Origin: a bacterium
GTDB taxonomy: Bacteria > Vulcanimicrobiota > Vulcanimicrobiia > Vulcanimicrobiales > Vulcanimicrobiaceae
DNA length: 64,000 nt
Assembly (NCBI GenBank): GCA_021790935.1
Contig: JAJYFL010000002.1
Location: 204,215 to 268,214 of the forward strand
Direction: 5' to 3'
Shown in pieces: positions 48,819 to 57,959 of this stretch; position 1 is the stretch's first letter; each line of letters opens with the position of its first letter. The notes under the pieces were generated by a model. It was not told where the DNA came from. It did no database searches and saw nothing but the letters and a program-made list of their open reading frames with translations. Position numbers and translations under genes: made by a program.

Positions 48819-51258
48819 GATACGCAGGGTGTCGACCGCCACCAATCCCGACACCGGCGCCGCGGGCACGACGGCCGCTGCGGCCGTTTCGTCCGTCGCT
48901 CGGCCGGCTGCTCCGGTTCACGCGCGCAAGCCCGAGGGCTTCTCCGTCGCGGGAAAGGCTCTACCGCGCGCCGACTCGTACGCCAAGGTCACCGGCGCGG
49001 CGATATATGCCGACGACATCGCGCTGCCGCGCATGCTCTTCGGCAAACTTCTGCGCAGCACGCAGGCGCACGCGCGCATCCTGCGCGTCGACTGCAGCCG
49101 CGCGCAAGCGCTGCCGGGCGTCGTCGCGGTGGCGACGGGCGAAGAACTGCCGGTGCGGTACGGCATCCTCCCTTCGAGTCCCGACGAGACGGTGTTTGCC
49201 ATCGAAAAAGTGCGCTACGTCGGCGAGCCGATCGCCGCGGTGGTCGCGGACGACGAGTTGACTGCGGAGGAAGCGCTGAACCTCATCGAGGTCGTCTACG
49301 AGCCGCTGCCGGCCGTCATGACGATCGACGAAGCGCTGCGCGACGCCTCTCCGAAGATTCACGAGGAGTCGCGGCGATCGGACAACGTGCATAAAGAGGT
49401 GCACCTAGAGTTCGGCGACGTGGAGGCCGGCTTTGCCCAGGCCGATGCGGTTTTCGAAGACGAGTTTTTCTACGAAGGCAATACGCACGCGGCGATCGAG
49501 CAGCATGCCGTCGTCGCCGATTGCAGCGCCGACGGGAAGATCACGATATGGTCGTCGAGCCAGACGCCGCACTACCTGCACCGCATCGCCTCCGCGGTGT
49601 TGCAGGTACCGGCGAGCCGCTTGCGGGTCGTGGCGCCGCCGATCGGCGGCGGTTTCGGCGGCAAGACGGAGCCGTTCCCGCACGAGCTTGCGGCCGCGCA
49701 CCTCGCGCGCAAGACCGGGCGGCCCGTGAAGTTTGCGCTGACGCGCCAGGAAGTGTTTTACACGCACCGCGGACGCCACCCGGTGAAGATGAAGATCAAG
49801 ACCGGCGTGAAACGGGACGGGAGCATCCTCGCCTGCCGCCTGCAAACCTGGCTGGACGGTGGTGCGTACGGTTCCTACGGCGTCGCGACGACCTACTATA
49901 CCGGCGCGCTCGCTCCGGTCACCTACAAGATGGGCGCGTACGCTTTCGACGGCTGCCGCGTCTACACGAATAAGCCGCCCTGCGGCCCCAAGCGCGGTCA
50001 CGGTACCACGCAGCCGCGCTACGCCCTCGAATGCCAGCTCGACAAGATCGCCGGCGCGCTCGGCTTGGATGCAGCTGCGTACCGCAAACGCATCGCGATC
50101 GATCCCTACTCGGAGACGATCAATCACCTGCGCGTCACGAGCTGCGGCCTGCGCGAGTGCATCGACGAGGTGGAGCGGCGTACCGGTTACTCCGGCAGAC
50201 ATGGCGCGTTGCCTCGCGGCAAGGGCATCGGCTTGGCCGTCAGCGCTTATTTGTGCGGCGCGGGACTGCCCATCTATTGGAACCCGATGCCGCACTCCGG
50301 CGCGATCGTCAAGGTAGATAGAGGGGGCGGCGTCACGGTGTACTGCGGCACGAGTGAATGCGGGCAAGGCTCGGAGCATATGCTTGCCGTCGTCGTTGCG
50401 GAGACGCTGGGCGTCGACGTCATGGACGTGCGCGTCTGTGCGGGCGATACGGATCTCACGCCGGTAGATTTAGGATCGTACTCCAGCCGCGTGACGTTCA
50501 TGGCGGGCAATGCGGCGCACGAAGCGGCTGAATCCGTGCGGCTCCGGCTCGCGCAGGCGGCGGGCGCGCTGCTGGGCATCGCGCCGGAACGGTGCGGTTT
50601 CGCAGCGCGCCGCGTCTTCGACGTCGGCGACCCCGATCGCGCGGTGACGTTTCTCGAAGCGGCCCAAGCCGCCGAGGCACGCTTTGGTACGCTGGTCGGA
50701 TCGGGCTCGTACACGCCGCCCGCAAATCTGCACGGCGATTTCAAGGGCTCGGGCGTCGGCCCGTCGCCGGCGTACTCGTATACCGCATGCGTGGCGGAGG
50801 TCGGCGTCGACCTGGAGACCGGTGAGGTGCGCGTCGAACGGCTCACGCTGGCCCACGACTGCGGGCGCGCGCTCAACCCCGACATCGTCGAAGGCCAGAT
50901 CGAGGGCAGTGCGTACATGGGCTTGGGTGAGGCGCTATTGGAAGAGTCGGCCTTCCGCCGCGACGAGCACAAAATTCCGAACTTGTTGGATTACAAGACG
51001 CCGACGATCCTCGATACGCCCCATATCGACGCCATCATCGTCGAGACCGACGATAGAGAGGGTCCGTTCGGCGCGAAAGAGGCAGGAGAAGGGCCGTTGA
51101 ACCCGGTGATTCCGGCTATCGCGAACGCCGTGGCCGATGCGATCGGCGTGCGCGTCTACGCGACGCCGATCCTTCCCGAGAGCGTGCTTCGCGCGCTCGA
51201 TGCGAGCCCGTCCGGCCGGCTGCGACTCAAGAGCGCGCCTTCGCCGGTGCCGGTGTAG
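48811..51258 (+). CDS. hcrA: Molybdopterin-binding large subunit, 4-hydroxybenzoyl-CoA-reductase type
   Basis: This 815-residue subunit binds the Mo-molybdopterin cofactor. It has the MPT segment PPIGGGFGGKTEPFPHELAA, TSECGQGSEHMLAVVVAETL, DLGSYSSRVTFMAGNAAHEA and the catalytic-type Glu in GAKEAGEGPLNPV. The SYSSR-TFM-GNA segment resembles HcrA. The first 40 residues are Ala/Thr-rich and poorly conserved. The start overlaps hcrC and the hcrB-like gene follows after 14 nt. Aldehyde or purine/pyrimidine substrates are also possible in this superfamily. Confidence 0.85.
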   Translation: MPEIRRVSTATNPDTGAAGTTAAAAVSSVARPAAPVHARKPEGFSVAGKALPRADSYAKVTGAAIYADDIALPRMLFGKLLRSTQAHARILRVDCSRAQALPGVVAVATGEELPVRYGILPSSPDETVFAIEKVRYVGEPIAAVVADDELTAEEALNLIEVVYEPLPAVMTIDEALRDASPKIHEESRRSDNVHKEVHLEFGDVEAGFAQADAVFEDEFFYEGNTHAAIEQHAVVADCSADGKITIWSSSQTPHYLHRIASAVLQVPASRLRVVAPPIGGGFGGKTEPFPHELAAAHLARKTGRPVKFALTRQEVFYTHRGRHPVKMKIKTGVKRDGSILACRLQTWLDGGAYGSYGVATTYYTGALAPVTYKMGAYAFDGCRVYTNKPPCGPKRGHGTTQPRYALECQLDKIAGALGLDAAAYRKRIAIDPYSETINHLRVTSCGLRECIDEVERRTGYSGRHGALPRGKGIGLAVSAYLCGAGLPIYWNPMPHSGAIVKVDRGGGVTVYCGTSECGQGSEHMLAVVVAETLGVDVMDVRVCAGDTDLTPVDLGSYSSRVTFMAGNAAHEAAESVRLRLAQAAGALLGIAPERCGFAARRVFDVGDPDRAVTFLEAAQAAEARFGTLVGSGSYTPPANLHGDFKGSGVGPSPAYSYTACVAEVGVDLETGEVRVERLTLAHDCGRALNPDIVEGQIEGSAYMGLGEALLEESAFRRDEHKIPNLLDYKTPTILDTPHIDAIIVETDDREGPFGAKEAGEGPLNPVIPAIANAVADAIGVRVYATPILPESVLRALDASPSGRLRLKSAPSPVPV

Positions 51259-51272
51259 GAGGAGTTCACCGC

Positions 51273-52274
51273 ATGCAGCGCCTGCCGCCTTTCTCGTACG
51301 AGCCCGCGCGGAGCGTAGCGGAAGCCGTCGCGTTGCTTTCAAAATACGGCGCCGACGCAATGCCGGTCTCCGGCGGAACCGACCTCTACGCGAACATGAA
51401 GCAGCGCCTGTTCGCGCCGAAGGTGCTCGTCGGGCTGCGACCGATTCGCGCGCTGCGCTTCATCGCGTACGACGACGCGCGCGGGCTCGAGATCGGCGCG
51501 CTCGCAACGGTGCGCGACCTCGCCGAAAGCGAGATCGTCGTCGCGCGCTACCCGGCGCTCGCTCGCGCCGCGTCCTCGATTTCGACCCCGCAGCTGCGCG
51601 CCATGGGAACGGTCGGCGGGAATCTCTGCCTGGATACGCGCTGCAACTATTACAACCAGAACCTCGACTGGCGTGCGGCGCTGGGTTTCTGCTTGAAGAA
51701 CGGCGCCGACATCTGCCGGGTAGCTACCGGAAGCCGCACGTGCTTGGCCGTCAACGCGTCCGACCTCGCTCCGGTCCTCCAGGCGTTCGGTGCCACCGTC
51801 CATCTCGCCGGCGCCGGCGGCGAACGCACTCTGGATATCGCGCAGTTCTTTACGGACGACGGGCGGAACGCGCTCGCCCGCGATGCGCGCGAGATCCTCG
51901 TCAAGATCGCGTTGCCGCCTGCGCAACCGGGTACGCGCAGCGCCTATCGCAAGCTGAGGCAGCGCGCCTCGTTCGATTTTCCGTTGCTCGGCGTCGCTTC
52001 CGTCGTTCGGCTCGACGCCGGTGGCGTCTGCCGCGACGCGCGAGTGGTTCTGAACGCCCTGGGCCCGCGCCCCGTCGAGGCTCTGGAAGCAGCGCAATGC
52101 TTGATCGGCACGCGTTTGGAGCCCGAAGCGCTGGCAGTAGCCGCGGACGCCGCATATAAGGTGGGCAAACCGATGGAGAACGCCGGCACCACGCTCGCGT
52201 ATCGCAAGCGCATGCTGCGCGTCTTCACGCGCCGTACGCTGGAAGACGTCGCAGGCGCCGGCGCTCCGGCGTGA
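51273..52274 (+). CDS. hcrB: FAD subunit with extra [4Fe-4S] loop, 4-hydroxybenzoyl-CoA-reductase type
   Basis: The 333-residue FAD subunit has PVSGGTDLYANMKQ and TPQLRAMGTVGGNLCLDTRC. A distinctive insertion carries four Cys: C124, C140, C148 and C157. Their spacing of 16, 8 and 9 equals the spacing of the [4Fe-4S] ligands I recall for Thauera 4-hydroxybenzoyl-CoA reductase (Cys122/138/146/155). In that enzyme the cluster lets electrons flow from ferredoxin to the Mo site for reductive dehydroxylation. GGAGG precedes the ATG. Its stop overlaps the psuK start by 4 nt. Confidence 0.86.
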   Translation: MQRLPPFSYEPARSVAEAVALLSKYGADAMPVSGGTDLYANMKQRLFAPKVLVGLRPIRALRFIAYDDARGLEIGALATVRDLAESEIVVARYPALARAASSISTPQLRAMGTVGGNLCLDTRCNYYNQNLDWRAALGFCLKNGADICRVATGSRTCLAVNASDLAPVLQAFGATVHLAGAGGERTLDIAQFFTDDGRNALARDAREILVKIALPPAQPGTRSAYRKLRQRASFDFPLLGVASVVRLDAGGVCRDARVVLNALGPRPVEALEAAQCLIGTRLEPEALAVAADAAYKVGKPMENAGTTLAYRKRMLRVFTRRTLEDVAGAGAPA

Positions 52275-53176
52275 TACTCTGTCTCGGCGGCGCCTGCATC
52301 GATCGCAAGTACCGCGCGCGGAGCGACGTCGTCTACGGTACTTCCAATAGCGTGCACGCGGGGCGCAGCTTCGGCGGCGTCGCCCGCAACGTGGCCGAAA
52401 ACTTAGCGCGTTTGGGAGTCGATGCGAGGTTGTTCTCCGCGGTCGGCAACGACGACGACGGGCGCGCGCTTCTGCATCACCTGCACGAGAGCGGGGTCGA
52501 TACCAGTTTGGTTGCGATCGACGCAGCGTACCCGACGGCAGAATACGCGGCCGTTCTGGGGAGCGACGGCGACCTGTTGCTCGGCGTCTCCGATATGCGG
52601 GCGATCGAGTCGATCGCGCCGCGCGATCTCGATGCGCGTTGGGAACGCTGCGCGGCCGCTAGTTGGATGTTCGTCGATTGCAACGCAACGGCCGAGCTCC
52701 TCTCTGCGTGCATCGCGCGGGCCCGATCCGCCAACGTTCGCGTGGCGCTCGATCCCGTGAGCGAGCCCAAGACGAGCCGCCTTCCGATCGACCTTTCGGG
52801 CGTCGACCTGCTCTTTATGAACGAGCGCGAAGCCACGGTGTACCTGGGATGGAAGCATGGCGCCCCGGCGGCCGAATTAGCGTGGGCGCTGCGCGAGCGC
52901 GGAGCGGCATCGGTGGTTCTCACGCTCGGAGCGAGCGGTGCGCTCGCAGCGAGCGATCGGTGCGTGCAGGTACCGCCGTTCGGCGCGGAGCGCGTGGATG
53001 CGACCGGTGCGGGCGATGCGCTGATCGCGGGAGTGCTCTACGCCACGCTGCGCGGCGATCCGCTCGAAGCGGCGGCCCGCGTGGGGACCCTGGCGGCGGC
53101 GCTGACGATCGGAAGCGTATCGAGCGTTCGTCCGGATATCTCTGCGGCAGTGCTCGAGGCGGCGCGTGCAACGTAG
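52271..53176 (+). CDS. psuK: PfkB-family kinase, probable pseudouridine kinase
   Basis: The 301-residue protein has the ribokinase-family start GGACIDRKYRARSDVVYGTS, SFGGVARNVAENLARLG and the catalytic DATGAGDALIAGVLYATL near residue 240. PsuK phosphorylates pseudouridine. Neighbouring psuG fixes this assignment among PfkB kinases. GTG 52271 overlaps the hcrB stop by 4 nt, and the psuG start lies inside its 3' end. The gene is thus transcribed with the Mo-enzyme operon. Confidence 0.87.
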   Translation: MILCLGGACIDRKYRARSDVVYGTSNSVHAGRSFGGVARNVAENLARLGVDARLFSAVGNDDDGRALLHHLHESGVDTSLVAIDAAYPTAEYAAVLGSDGDLLLGVSDMRAIESIAPRDLDARWERCAAASWMFVDCNATAELLSACIARARSANVRVALDPVSEPKTSRLPIDLSGVDLLFMNEREATVYLGWKHGAPAAELAWALRERGAASVVLTLGASGALAASDRCVQVPPFGAERVDATGAGDALIAGVLYATLRGDPLEAAARVGTLAAALTIGSVSSVRPDISAAVLEAARAT

Positions 53177-54125
53177 CGCGCTTCCCGGCGCCTTCGAATT
53201 GGCGGCGGAGGTGCGCGAGGCGCTGGCCGCCGGCGCGCCGGTCGTAGCGCTCGAGACGACGATCCTCTCGCACGGCATGCCGTACCCGCAGAACGTTGCT
53301 ACGGCCCGCTCGCTCGAGCGCATCGTGCGCGAAGCTGGCGCGGTTCCCGCGACGATTGCCGTTATCGGCGGACGCGTTCGCATCGGCGTGGAGGATGCGG
53401 AGTTGGAGCGGCTCGGCAGCGCACCGGATATCCTGAAGTTGAGCCTAGCCGACCTCGCCTACGCGGTCTCCACGGGGCGCTCCGGCGCGACGACGGTCGC
53501 GGCGACGATGTTCTGTGCCGCGCGCGCGGGCATCGAGGTCTTCGCCACCGGAGGTATCGGCGGCGTCCACCGCGGCGCCGAGCGCACGATGGACGTCTCG
53601 GCGGACCTAGAGGCGTTTGCGCAGACGCCGGTTGGGGTGGTCTGCGCCGGGGCGAAGGCGATCCTCGATCTGCCGAAGACCTTGGAGGTGCTGGAGACGC
53701 ATGGGGTGGCGGTCGTGGGATACGGCACCGACGATTTTCCGGCATTTTGGAGCCGGAGAAGCGGGCTTCATGCCCCGTTGCGGCTCGATTCGCCCGCCGA
53801 GGTGGCGCATCTTCTGCGCGTGCGGCGGGAGATGGGGCTACGGAGCGGGACCCTGATCGCCAATCCCATTCCGGCCGAAAGCGAGATCCCGGCGGGGGAG
53901 ATGGCGGCGTTCGTCGAGGTTGCCGCCGACGAGGCCGAGCGCGCCGGGGTCGCCGGCAAGGCTCTTACGCCCTGGCTGCTCGGCCGGCTGCTGGCGCTGA
54001 CCTCCGGGCGCAGTCTCATCGCCAACATCGCGCTCGTGCAGGAGAACGCCCGGCTGGCAGGCGAGATAGCGTGCGCGCTGCCGGCCTCCGCATCGGGGAG
54101 CGGTCGCGGCGTGATAGTATCGTGA
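53166..54125 (+). CDS. psuG: Pseudouridine-5'-phosphate glycosidase
   Basis: The 319-residue enzyme splits pseudouridine 5'-phosphate into uracil and ribose 5-phosphate. It contains VVALETTILSHGMPYPQN with E30 in the active-site position, ATGGIGGVHRGAERTMDVSA and VCAGAKAILDLPKTLEVLE with the catalytic Lys. GTG 53166 overlaps psuK by 11 nt. The 3' end contains a 10 bp direct repeat (GTGATAGTAT) that runs into the promoter-like region of the next gene. With PsuK it forms a complete pseudouridine catabolic pair. Confidence 0.92.
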   Translation: MQRSALPGAFELAAEVREALAAGAPVVALETTILSHGMPYPQNVATARSLERIVREAGAVPATIAVIGGRVRIGVEDAELERLGSAPDILKLSLADLAYAVSTGRSGATTVAATMFCAARAGIEVFATGGIGGVHRGAERTMDVSADLEAFAQTPVGVVCAGAKAILDLPKTLEVLETHGVAVVGYGTDDFPAFWSRRSGLHAPLRLDSPAEVAHLLRVRREMGLRSGTLIANPIPAESEIPAGEMAAFVEVAADEAERAGVAGKALTPWLLGRLLALTSGRSLIANIALVQENARLAGEIACALPASASGSGRGVIVS

Positions 54126-54134
54126 TAGTATACT
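54111..54134 (+). promoter_or_regulatory. Direct repeat and candidate -10 before the IF-1 gene
   Basis: GTGATAGTAT is repeated at 54111-54120 and 54122-54131. The second copy runs into TATACT (54129-54134), a good -10 hexamer. The first copy lies within the psuG 3' end. No -35 is clear. The repeat could be a regulator site for the downstream IF-1 gene. Confidence 0.35.
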
Positions 54135-54179
54135 GAGGGTAGTCCTTCCAAGTTCGAACGTCGTTCCAAGAGAGAGGTC

Positions 54180-54473
54180 ATTATCGGTACGCGGAATACC
54201 AAAACCCAGCCCCGGCCCCGGCAGGCCGCCGAGCCCTCGAAAGAGGCTCCGCTCGAAGTCTTCGGCACCATAAAACAGATATTCCCCAGCACGACGTTCT
54301 CCGTCGAGCTCGAGAACGGTCACACGATCTTGGCGCACATCGCCGGCCGCTTGCGCCGTCACCGCATCAAGATTCTGCCCGGAGACCGCGTCGACATCGA
54401 GATGTCGCCCTACGATCTTACCAAGGGCCGCATCACCTACCGGTATCGCGCCGGAGAAGCCCGCCGCTCGTAA
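54180..54473 (+). CDS. infA: Translation initiation factor IF-1 with a non-canonical start codon
   Basis: The frame encodes an IF-1 OB fold: [40 protein letters not shown] and [20 protein letters not shown], ending [13 protein letters not shown]-1 sits in the ribosomal A site during initiation. Between the previous in-frame stop (54126-54128) and the conserved domain there is no ATG, GTG, TTG or CTG. AGAGAGG (54171-54177) lies 2 nt before ATT 54180 and 5 nt before ATC 54183, so AUU or AUC is the likely start. The product would be 96-97 residues, with an N-terminal extension of about 24 basic/Pro-rich residues. It stands alone, away from ribosomal protein genes. A sequencing error is the alternative. 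Confidence 0.8.
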   Translation: MIGTRNTKTQPRPRQAAEPSKEAPLEVFGTIKQIFPSTTFSVELENGHTILAHIAGRLRRHRIKILPGDRVDIEMSPYDLTKGRITYRYRAGEARRS

Positions 54474-54528
54474 AAACCGATCGATCGAGCGCGGGCGATT
54501 GCGTTGTTGCGCGTGCACCTTCGTGTGT

Positions 54529-54544
54529 GTCACGTTTCCGTCAC
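54529..54544 (+). promoter_or_regulatory. GTCAC pair with 11 bp period before the metalloprotease gene
   Basis: GTCAC occurs at 54529-54533 and 54540-54544, again 11 bp apart. It resembles the GTAAC arrays at 22.3 and 31.6 kb, but with one base changed and only two copies. The metalloprotease starts 70 nt downstream. Weak evidence. Confidence 0.25.
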
Positions 54545-54613
54545 TGTGATCGCGCAACCGGATTCGTGCAGATCATCGGCGAAATGCGCCTCGACACACG
54601 CAGTGGAGGCACG

Positions 54614-57121
54614 ATGCACGCACGTCTTTCATACGGCATGGCCGTTCTCGCAGCTACGGGATCTCTGGCACTCTGCGCGCTAAGCGCGCAGCCGGCATCC
54701 GCAGCTGCGAAGTCACCAGTGGCTTACGACACGTTCGTCAAGGGAGCGACGGTGGAACCCGGATTGATCCCGGTCATCGTCAAGAACGGGAGCGTCTATT
54801 TCGCGCTCTCGAAGGCAAACGCCGCAGCGGAATTCATCGAGACGTCGGTACCATCGACGGGCCTGGGCGGCTTCGGCCCTTCCGCCGGTGAGCCGTACGT
54901 CGCACCGGCCCGCATCTTCCAGTTCCAGCGCATCGGCGATCGCGTAGTCATGCGCTGGCCGAACAGCGACGCGCAGGTGCGCGCGTCGACGCCGGAGTCG
55001 GCCGGAATCCGCCAGTCGCTGCCGAGTTCGATCGTCGGCGTCGTTCCGGTCGTTGCAAAGGACGCGGCGACGGGAACGGTCGTCATCTCCGCCTCGCCGT
55101 TTCTCGGAGACGTCGCCGATTACGGCGCGATCTTCGATCGAGAGATCAAGAGCCCGCTGCACGGCTACCACTTGGACCCGTCGCGGACGTTCTTCGGCGC
55201 GGCCAAGGCGTTCGCGGAGAACGACGTGCTGCACGTGACCCAAACGTGGGCCAGCGCCGACCCCGACCTCGTCGACAACGCTCCCGACGCGCGCAGTTTA
55301 GAAGTAGGTATGACCTACAATATCATAGCGCTGCCCCACGATGGTTACATGCCGCGCATCGCCGATCCGCGCATAGGTTTTTTCGAACAGCCGTTGCTGG
55401 ATTTTGCAAGCGACGATCACGTGACGCGTAAGGTGGATTATATCTGCCGCTGGAACTTCGAACCCGCAGTTCCCGGTAAGGCGTCGAAAGCTAAGAATCC
55501 GCTGGTCTTCTATCTGAGCAACGACATTCCGCTACGCTACCGCACGACGGTTCGCGACGCGTTGCTAACGTGGAACGATGCGTTCGAAAAGATCGGCATC
55601 CTCGATGCGGTCCGGGTCGAGCAGCAACCGGCCGCACCGTCCTGGGATCCGGAAGATATACGGCACAACATGGTGCGCTGGGTCGATACCACCAAGCCGC
55701 AATACGGTGCGGAAGCGTTGATCGTGACCGATCCGCGCACCGGCGAAGAACTCAATGTCGGCGTGAACGTTGACGCCATCGAAGGCTTGTCGCAGCGCAT
55801 CTTCCGTTACGTCGTCGCCCCCGAGCGCGGGCTTGCAGAGACGGCTGCCAACGAGGACGCGTTCGAGCAGCAGTATCTTCGCAGCGTCGTACTCCACGAA
55901 TCCGGTCACGATCTCGGGTTGCAGCACAATTTCATCGGATCGATGGCCTATACCGCAAAGGACCTGCAAAGCAAGGCGTTTACGAACAAGTACGGCGTGG
56001 CATCGTCCGTGATGGAATACGCGCCGATCAATCTCTGGCCGAAAGGCACGCCGCAGGGCGACTACGTGCAGCTCGTTCTCGGGCCGTACGACTACTACGC
56101 CATTCATTACGGATACGGTTACGTGCCGGACGCCACGACGGCACGGCAGGAGTTGCCGACGCTACGTCGCTGGGCCTCTCGTTGGACCGATCCTACGTAT
56201 CGTTTCGCCTCCGACGAAGATACGATGTTCGCAAACGGGCACGCCATCGACCCCCGCGTGCAGATGTTCGATCTGACCAACCATCCGCTTGCGTGGTGTG
56301 GCGTGCAGATGCGGATGATGCACGGGCTGATGAATGCCGTCGACCAGCGGTTCCCGCGTCCCGGGCAACCGTACGACGACGCCCGGCGCGCCTTCATGAT
56401 GCCGCTCTACTACTACGAGCGGTGCGCCGAGATGCCCGCGCACACGATCGGCGGCGAGTATCTTTCGCGGGCCGAAAAGGGCGACCCCGGAGCCGGCCCT
56501 CCGCTGCAGGCCGTATCGCGCGGCCAGGATCTGCGGGCGTGGCATATGCTCGCGACCGGGCTATTCTCGGGTGCGGCCTGGCGGGTAAACCCAAGCGTGC
56601 TGCGCGATCTCACCTACTCCGAAGTGAGCTCGCTTTCGGTCGGCGGAAGCTGGGCATACGCTCCGACGCCGCGGCACGACGTGCCGATCGTCGAGATCGC
56701 CGGTGCGGCGCAAAACGCCGTCTTGAACGAGATCTTCGCGCCGCTAACGCTGCAGCGGATCGACGATCTCGGGACGAAATACCCGCGCGGCTCGACGATG
56801 AGCCTCTCGGATCTTTTCGACTGGTCGCGTGGCACGATCTTTGGCAATATCGCTGCCGCCGACGAGGTCGACCGCAACTTGCAGACCGCGTTCGCTCGGC
56901 GAATGGCCCGTATGTGGGTAGCCCCGGCAGCCGGAACTCCGAGCGACGCGCGCGCGCTCGCGCGGTTAGAGCTGGTCGACCTCGAAGGCGCGGCGCATGC
57001 GGCGAGCGCGCCCGGCCGGCTAGACGAGCAGGCGCAAGCGCACGTACAGGCGCTGGCGTCGATCGCGCGGCAGGCTCTGAGGGCGCGCGCGTCGGTCGTG
57101 GAGGCACCTCCGGCGCACTGA
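54614..57121 (+). CDS. Secreted zinc metalloprotease (metzincin type, DUF4953/DUF5117-like)
   Basis: This 835-residue protein has a signal peptide (MHARLSYGMAVLAATGSLAL, cleavage near ASAA). The zinc site HESGHDLGLQH at about residues 428-438 fits HExxHxxGxxH, and a Met-turn-like SSVMEYAPINLW follows. Flanking domains resemble the large DUF5117/DUF4953 proteases of diderm bacteria. ATG 54614 has GGAGG just upstream; the longer frame from 54527 lacks a signal peptide. It probably acts in the periplasm or outside the cell. Substrate is unknown. Confidence 0.85.
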   Translation: MHARLSYGMAVLAATGSLALCALSAQPASAAAKSPVAYDTFVKGATVEPGLIPVIVKNGSVYFALSKANAAAEFIETSVPSTGLGGFGPSAGEPYVAPARIFQFQRIGDRVVMRWPNSDAQVRASTPESAGIRQSLPSSIVGVVPVVAKDAATGTVVISASPFLGDVADYGAIFDREIKSPLHGYHLDPSRTFFGAAKAFAENDVLHVTQTWASADPDLVDNAPDARSLEVGMTYNIIALPHDGYMPRIADPRIGFFEQPLLDFASDDHVTRKVDYICRWNFEPAVPGKASKAKNPLVFYLSNDIPLRYRTTVRDALLTWNDAFEKIGILDAVRVEQQPAAPSWDPEDIRHNMVRWVDTTKPQYGAEALIVTDPRTGEELNVGVNVDAIEGLSQRIFRYVVAPERGLAETAANEDAFEQQYLRSVVLHESGHDLGLQHNFIGSMAYTAKDLQSKAFTNKYGVASSVMEYAPINLWPKGTPQGDYVQLVLGPYDYYAIHYGYGYVPDATTARQELPTLRRWASRWTDPTYRFASDEDTMFANGHAIDPRVQMFDLTNHPLAWCGVQMRMMHGLMNAVDQRFPRPGQPYDDARRAFMMPLYYYERCAEMPAHTIGGEYLSRAEKGDPGAGPPLQAVSRGQDLRAWHMLATGLFSGAAWRVNPSVLRDLTYSEVSSLSVGGSWAYAPTPRHDVPIVEIAGAAQNAVLNEIFAPLTLQRIDDLGTKYPRGSTMSLSDLFDWSRGTIFGNIAAADEVDRNLQTAFARRMARMWVAPAAGTPSDARALARLELVDLEGAAHAASAPGRLDEQAQAHVQALASIARQALRARASVVEAPPAH

Positions 57122-57191
57122 CGCAAGCGCGATCGCGCGGCGTGCGCTTGCTTGTGAAGGATTGGCGGCGTACGGCGCCTACTCAACGAAG

Positions 57192-57959
57192 ATGGAATTA
57201 ACCGGAGCAACTGCGCTCGTCACCGGCGGCGACACCGGCATCGGCGCCGCCATCGTTCGAGCGCTATCCGCGCGAGGCGCGAACGTCGCCATCGATTATT
57301 TTGGCGACGCGTCGCCCGCCCGCGCGCTCGTTAGCGAGCTCGTTACGGCGGGAAGGAAGGCGGTTGCCTTTGCCGGCAACGTTGCCGACGCAAGCGACGT
57401 TGCCGGCCTCGTCGCGCAGACGGTGAGCGCGTTCGGCAGCCTCGATATTTTGGTAAACAACGCCGGCATCGAAGCACGCTACCCGTTCGTCGATACGCCC
57501 GACGACGTGTGGCAACGCGAAATTGCGGTGAACCTCACCGGCCCGTTCCTGTGTAGCCGGGCGGCGGCCAAGCAGATGATCGCGCAAGGCCGAGGTGGGC
57601 GGATCGTGAACGTCTCGTCGATTCACGAGGACGTCACGGCACCGACGAACGCACCGTACTGCGCCGCCAAAGGCGGCGTTCGCATGCTCATGCGTACGAT
57701 CGCCGTCGAATTGGCACCGTACGCAATCACCGTGAACAACGTCGCTCCGGGCGCAATCGACACGCCGATGGATGCCGCGACCAAAGCTAACCGGAAGCTC
57801 GACACGGAGCTCCTCGACGAGATCCCGCTGCGCCGCTGGGGCAAACCCGAAGAGGTCGCAGGGCTGATCGCCTGGTTGTGCGGCGATGAGGCCGCCTACG
57901 TTACCGGCGCCACGCTCGTCATCGACGGAGGCATGATGCGCCAGGCGGGTTCGCTGTAA
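57192..57959 (+). CDS. Short-chain dehydrogenase/reductase (glucose 1-dehydrogenase-like)
   Basis: The 255-residue classical SDR has ALVTGGDTGIGAAIVRALSA, the NNAGI element in DILVNNAGIEARY, the catalytic Ser in NVSSIHED and Tyr/Lys in YCAAKGGVRML, and ends with the usual VIDGGMM. The Gly-rich motif ends with Asp-Tyr-Phe after the second strand, which favours NAD over NADP. ATG 57192 is chosen. It overlaps the next gene by 1 nt (TAATG), so it is part of a sugar operon and probably oxidises a sugar. Confidence 0.85.
   Translation: MELTGATALVTGGDTGIGAAIVRALSARGANVAIDYFGDASPARALVSELVTAGRKAVAFAGNVADASDVAGLVAQTVSAFGSLDILVNNAGIEARYPFVDTPDDVWQREIAVNLTGPFLCSRAAAKQMIAQGRGGRIVNVSSIHEDVTAPTNAPYCAAKGGVRMLMRTIAVELAPYAITVNNVAPGAIDTPMDAATKANRKLDTELLDEIPLRRWGKPEEVAGLIAWLCGDEAAYVTGATLVIDGGMMRQAGSL

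Noticed and set aside
48210..48869. Long N-terminal extension of XdhC
   Set aside because: It is antisense to the hcrC-like gene and has no XdhC-family sequence.
53768..54292. Minus-strand open frame over psuG 3' end and IF-1
   Set aside because: It is a shadow of psuG and infA. The plus-strand IF-1 reading is strongly family-like.
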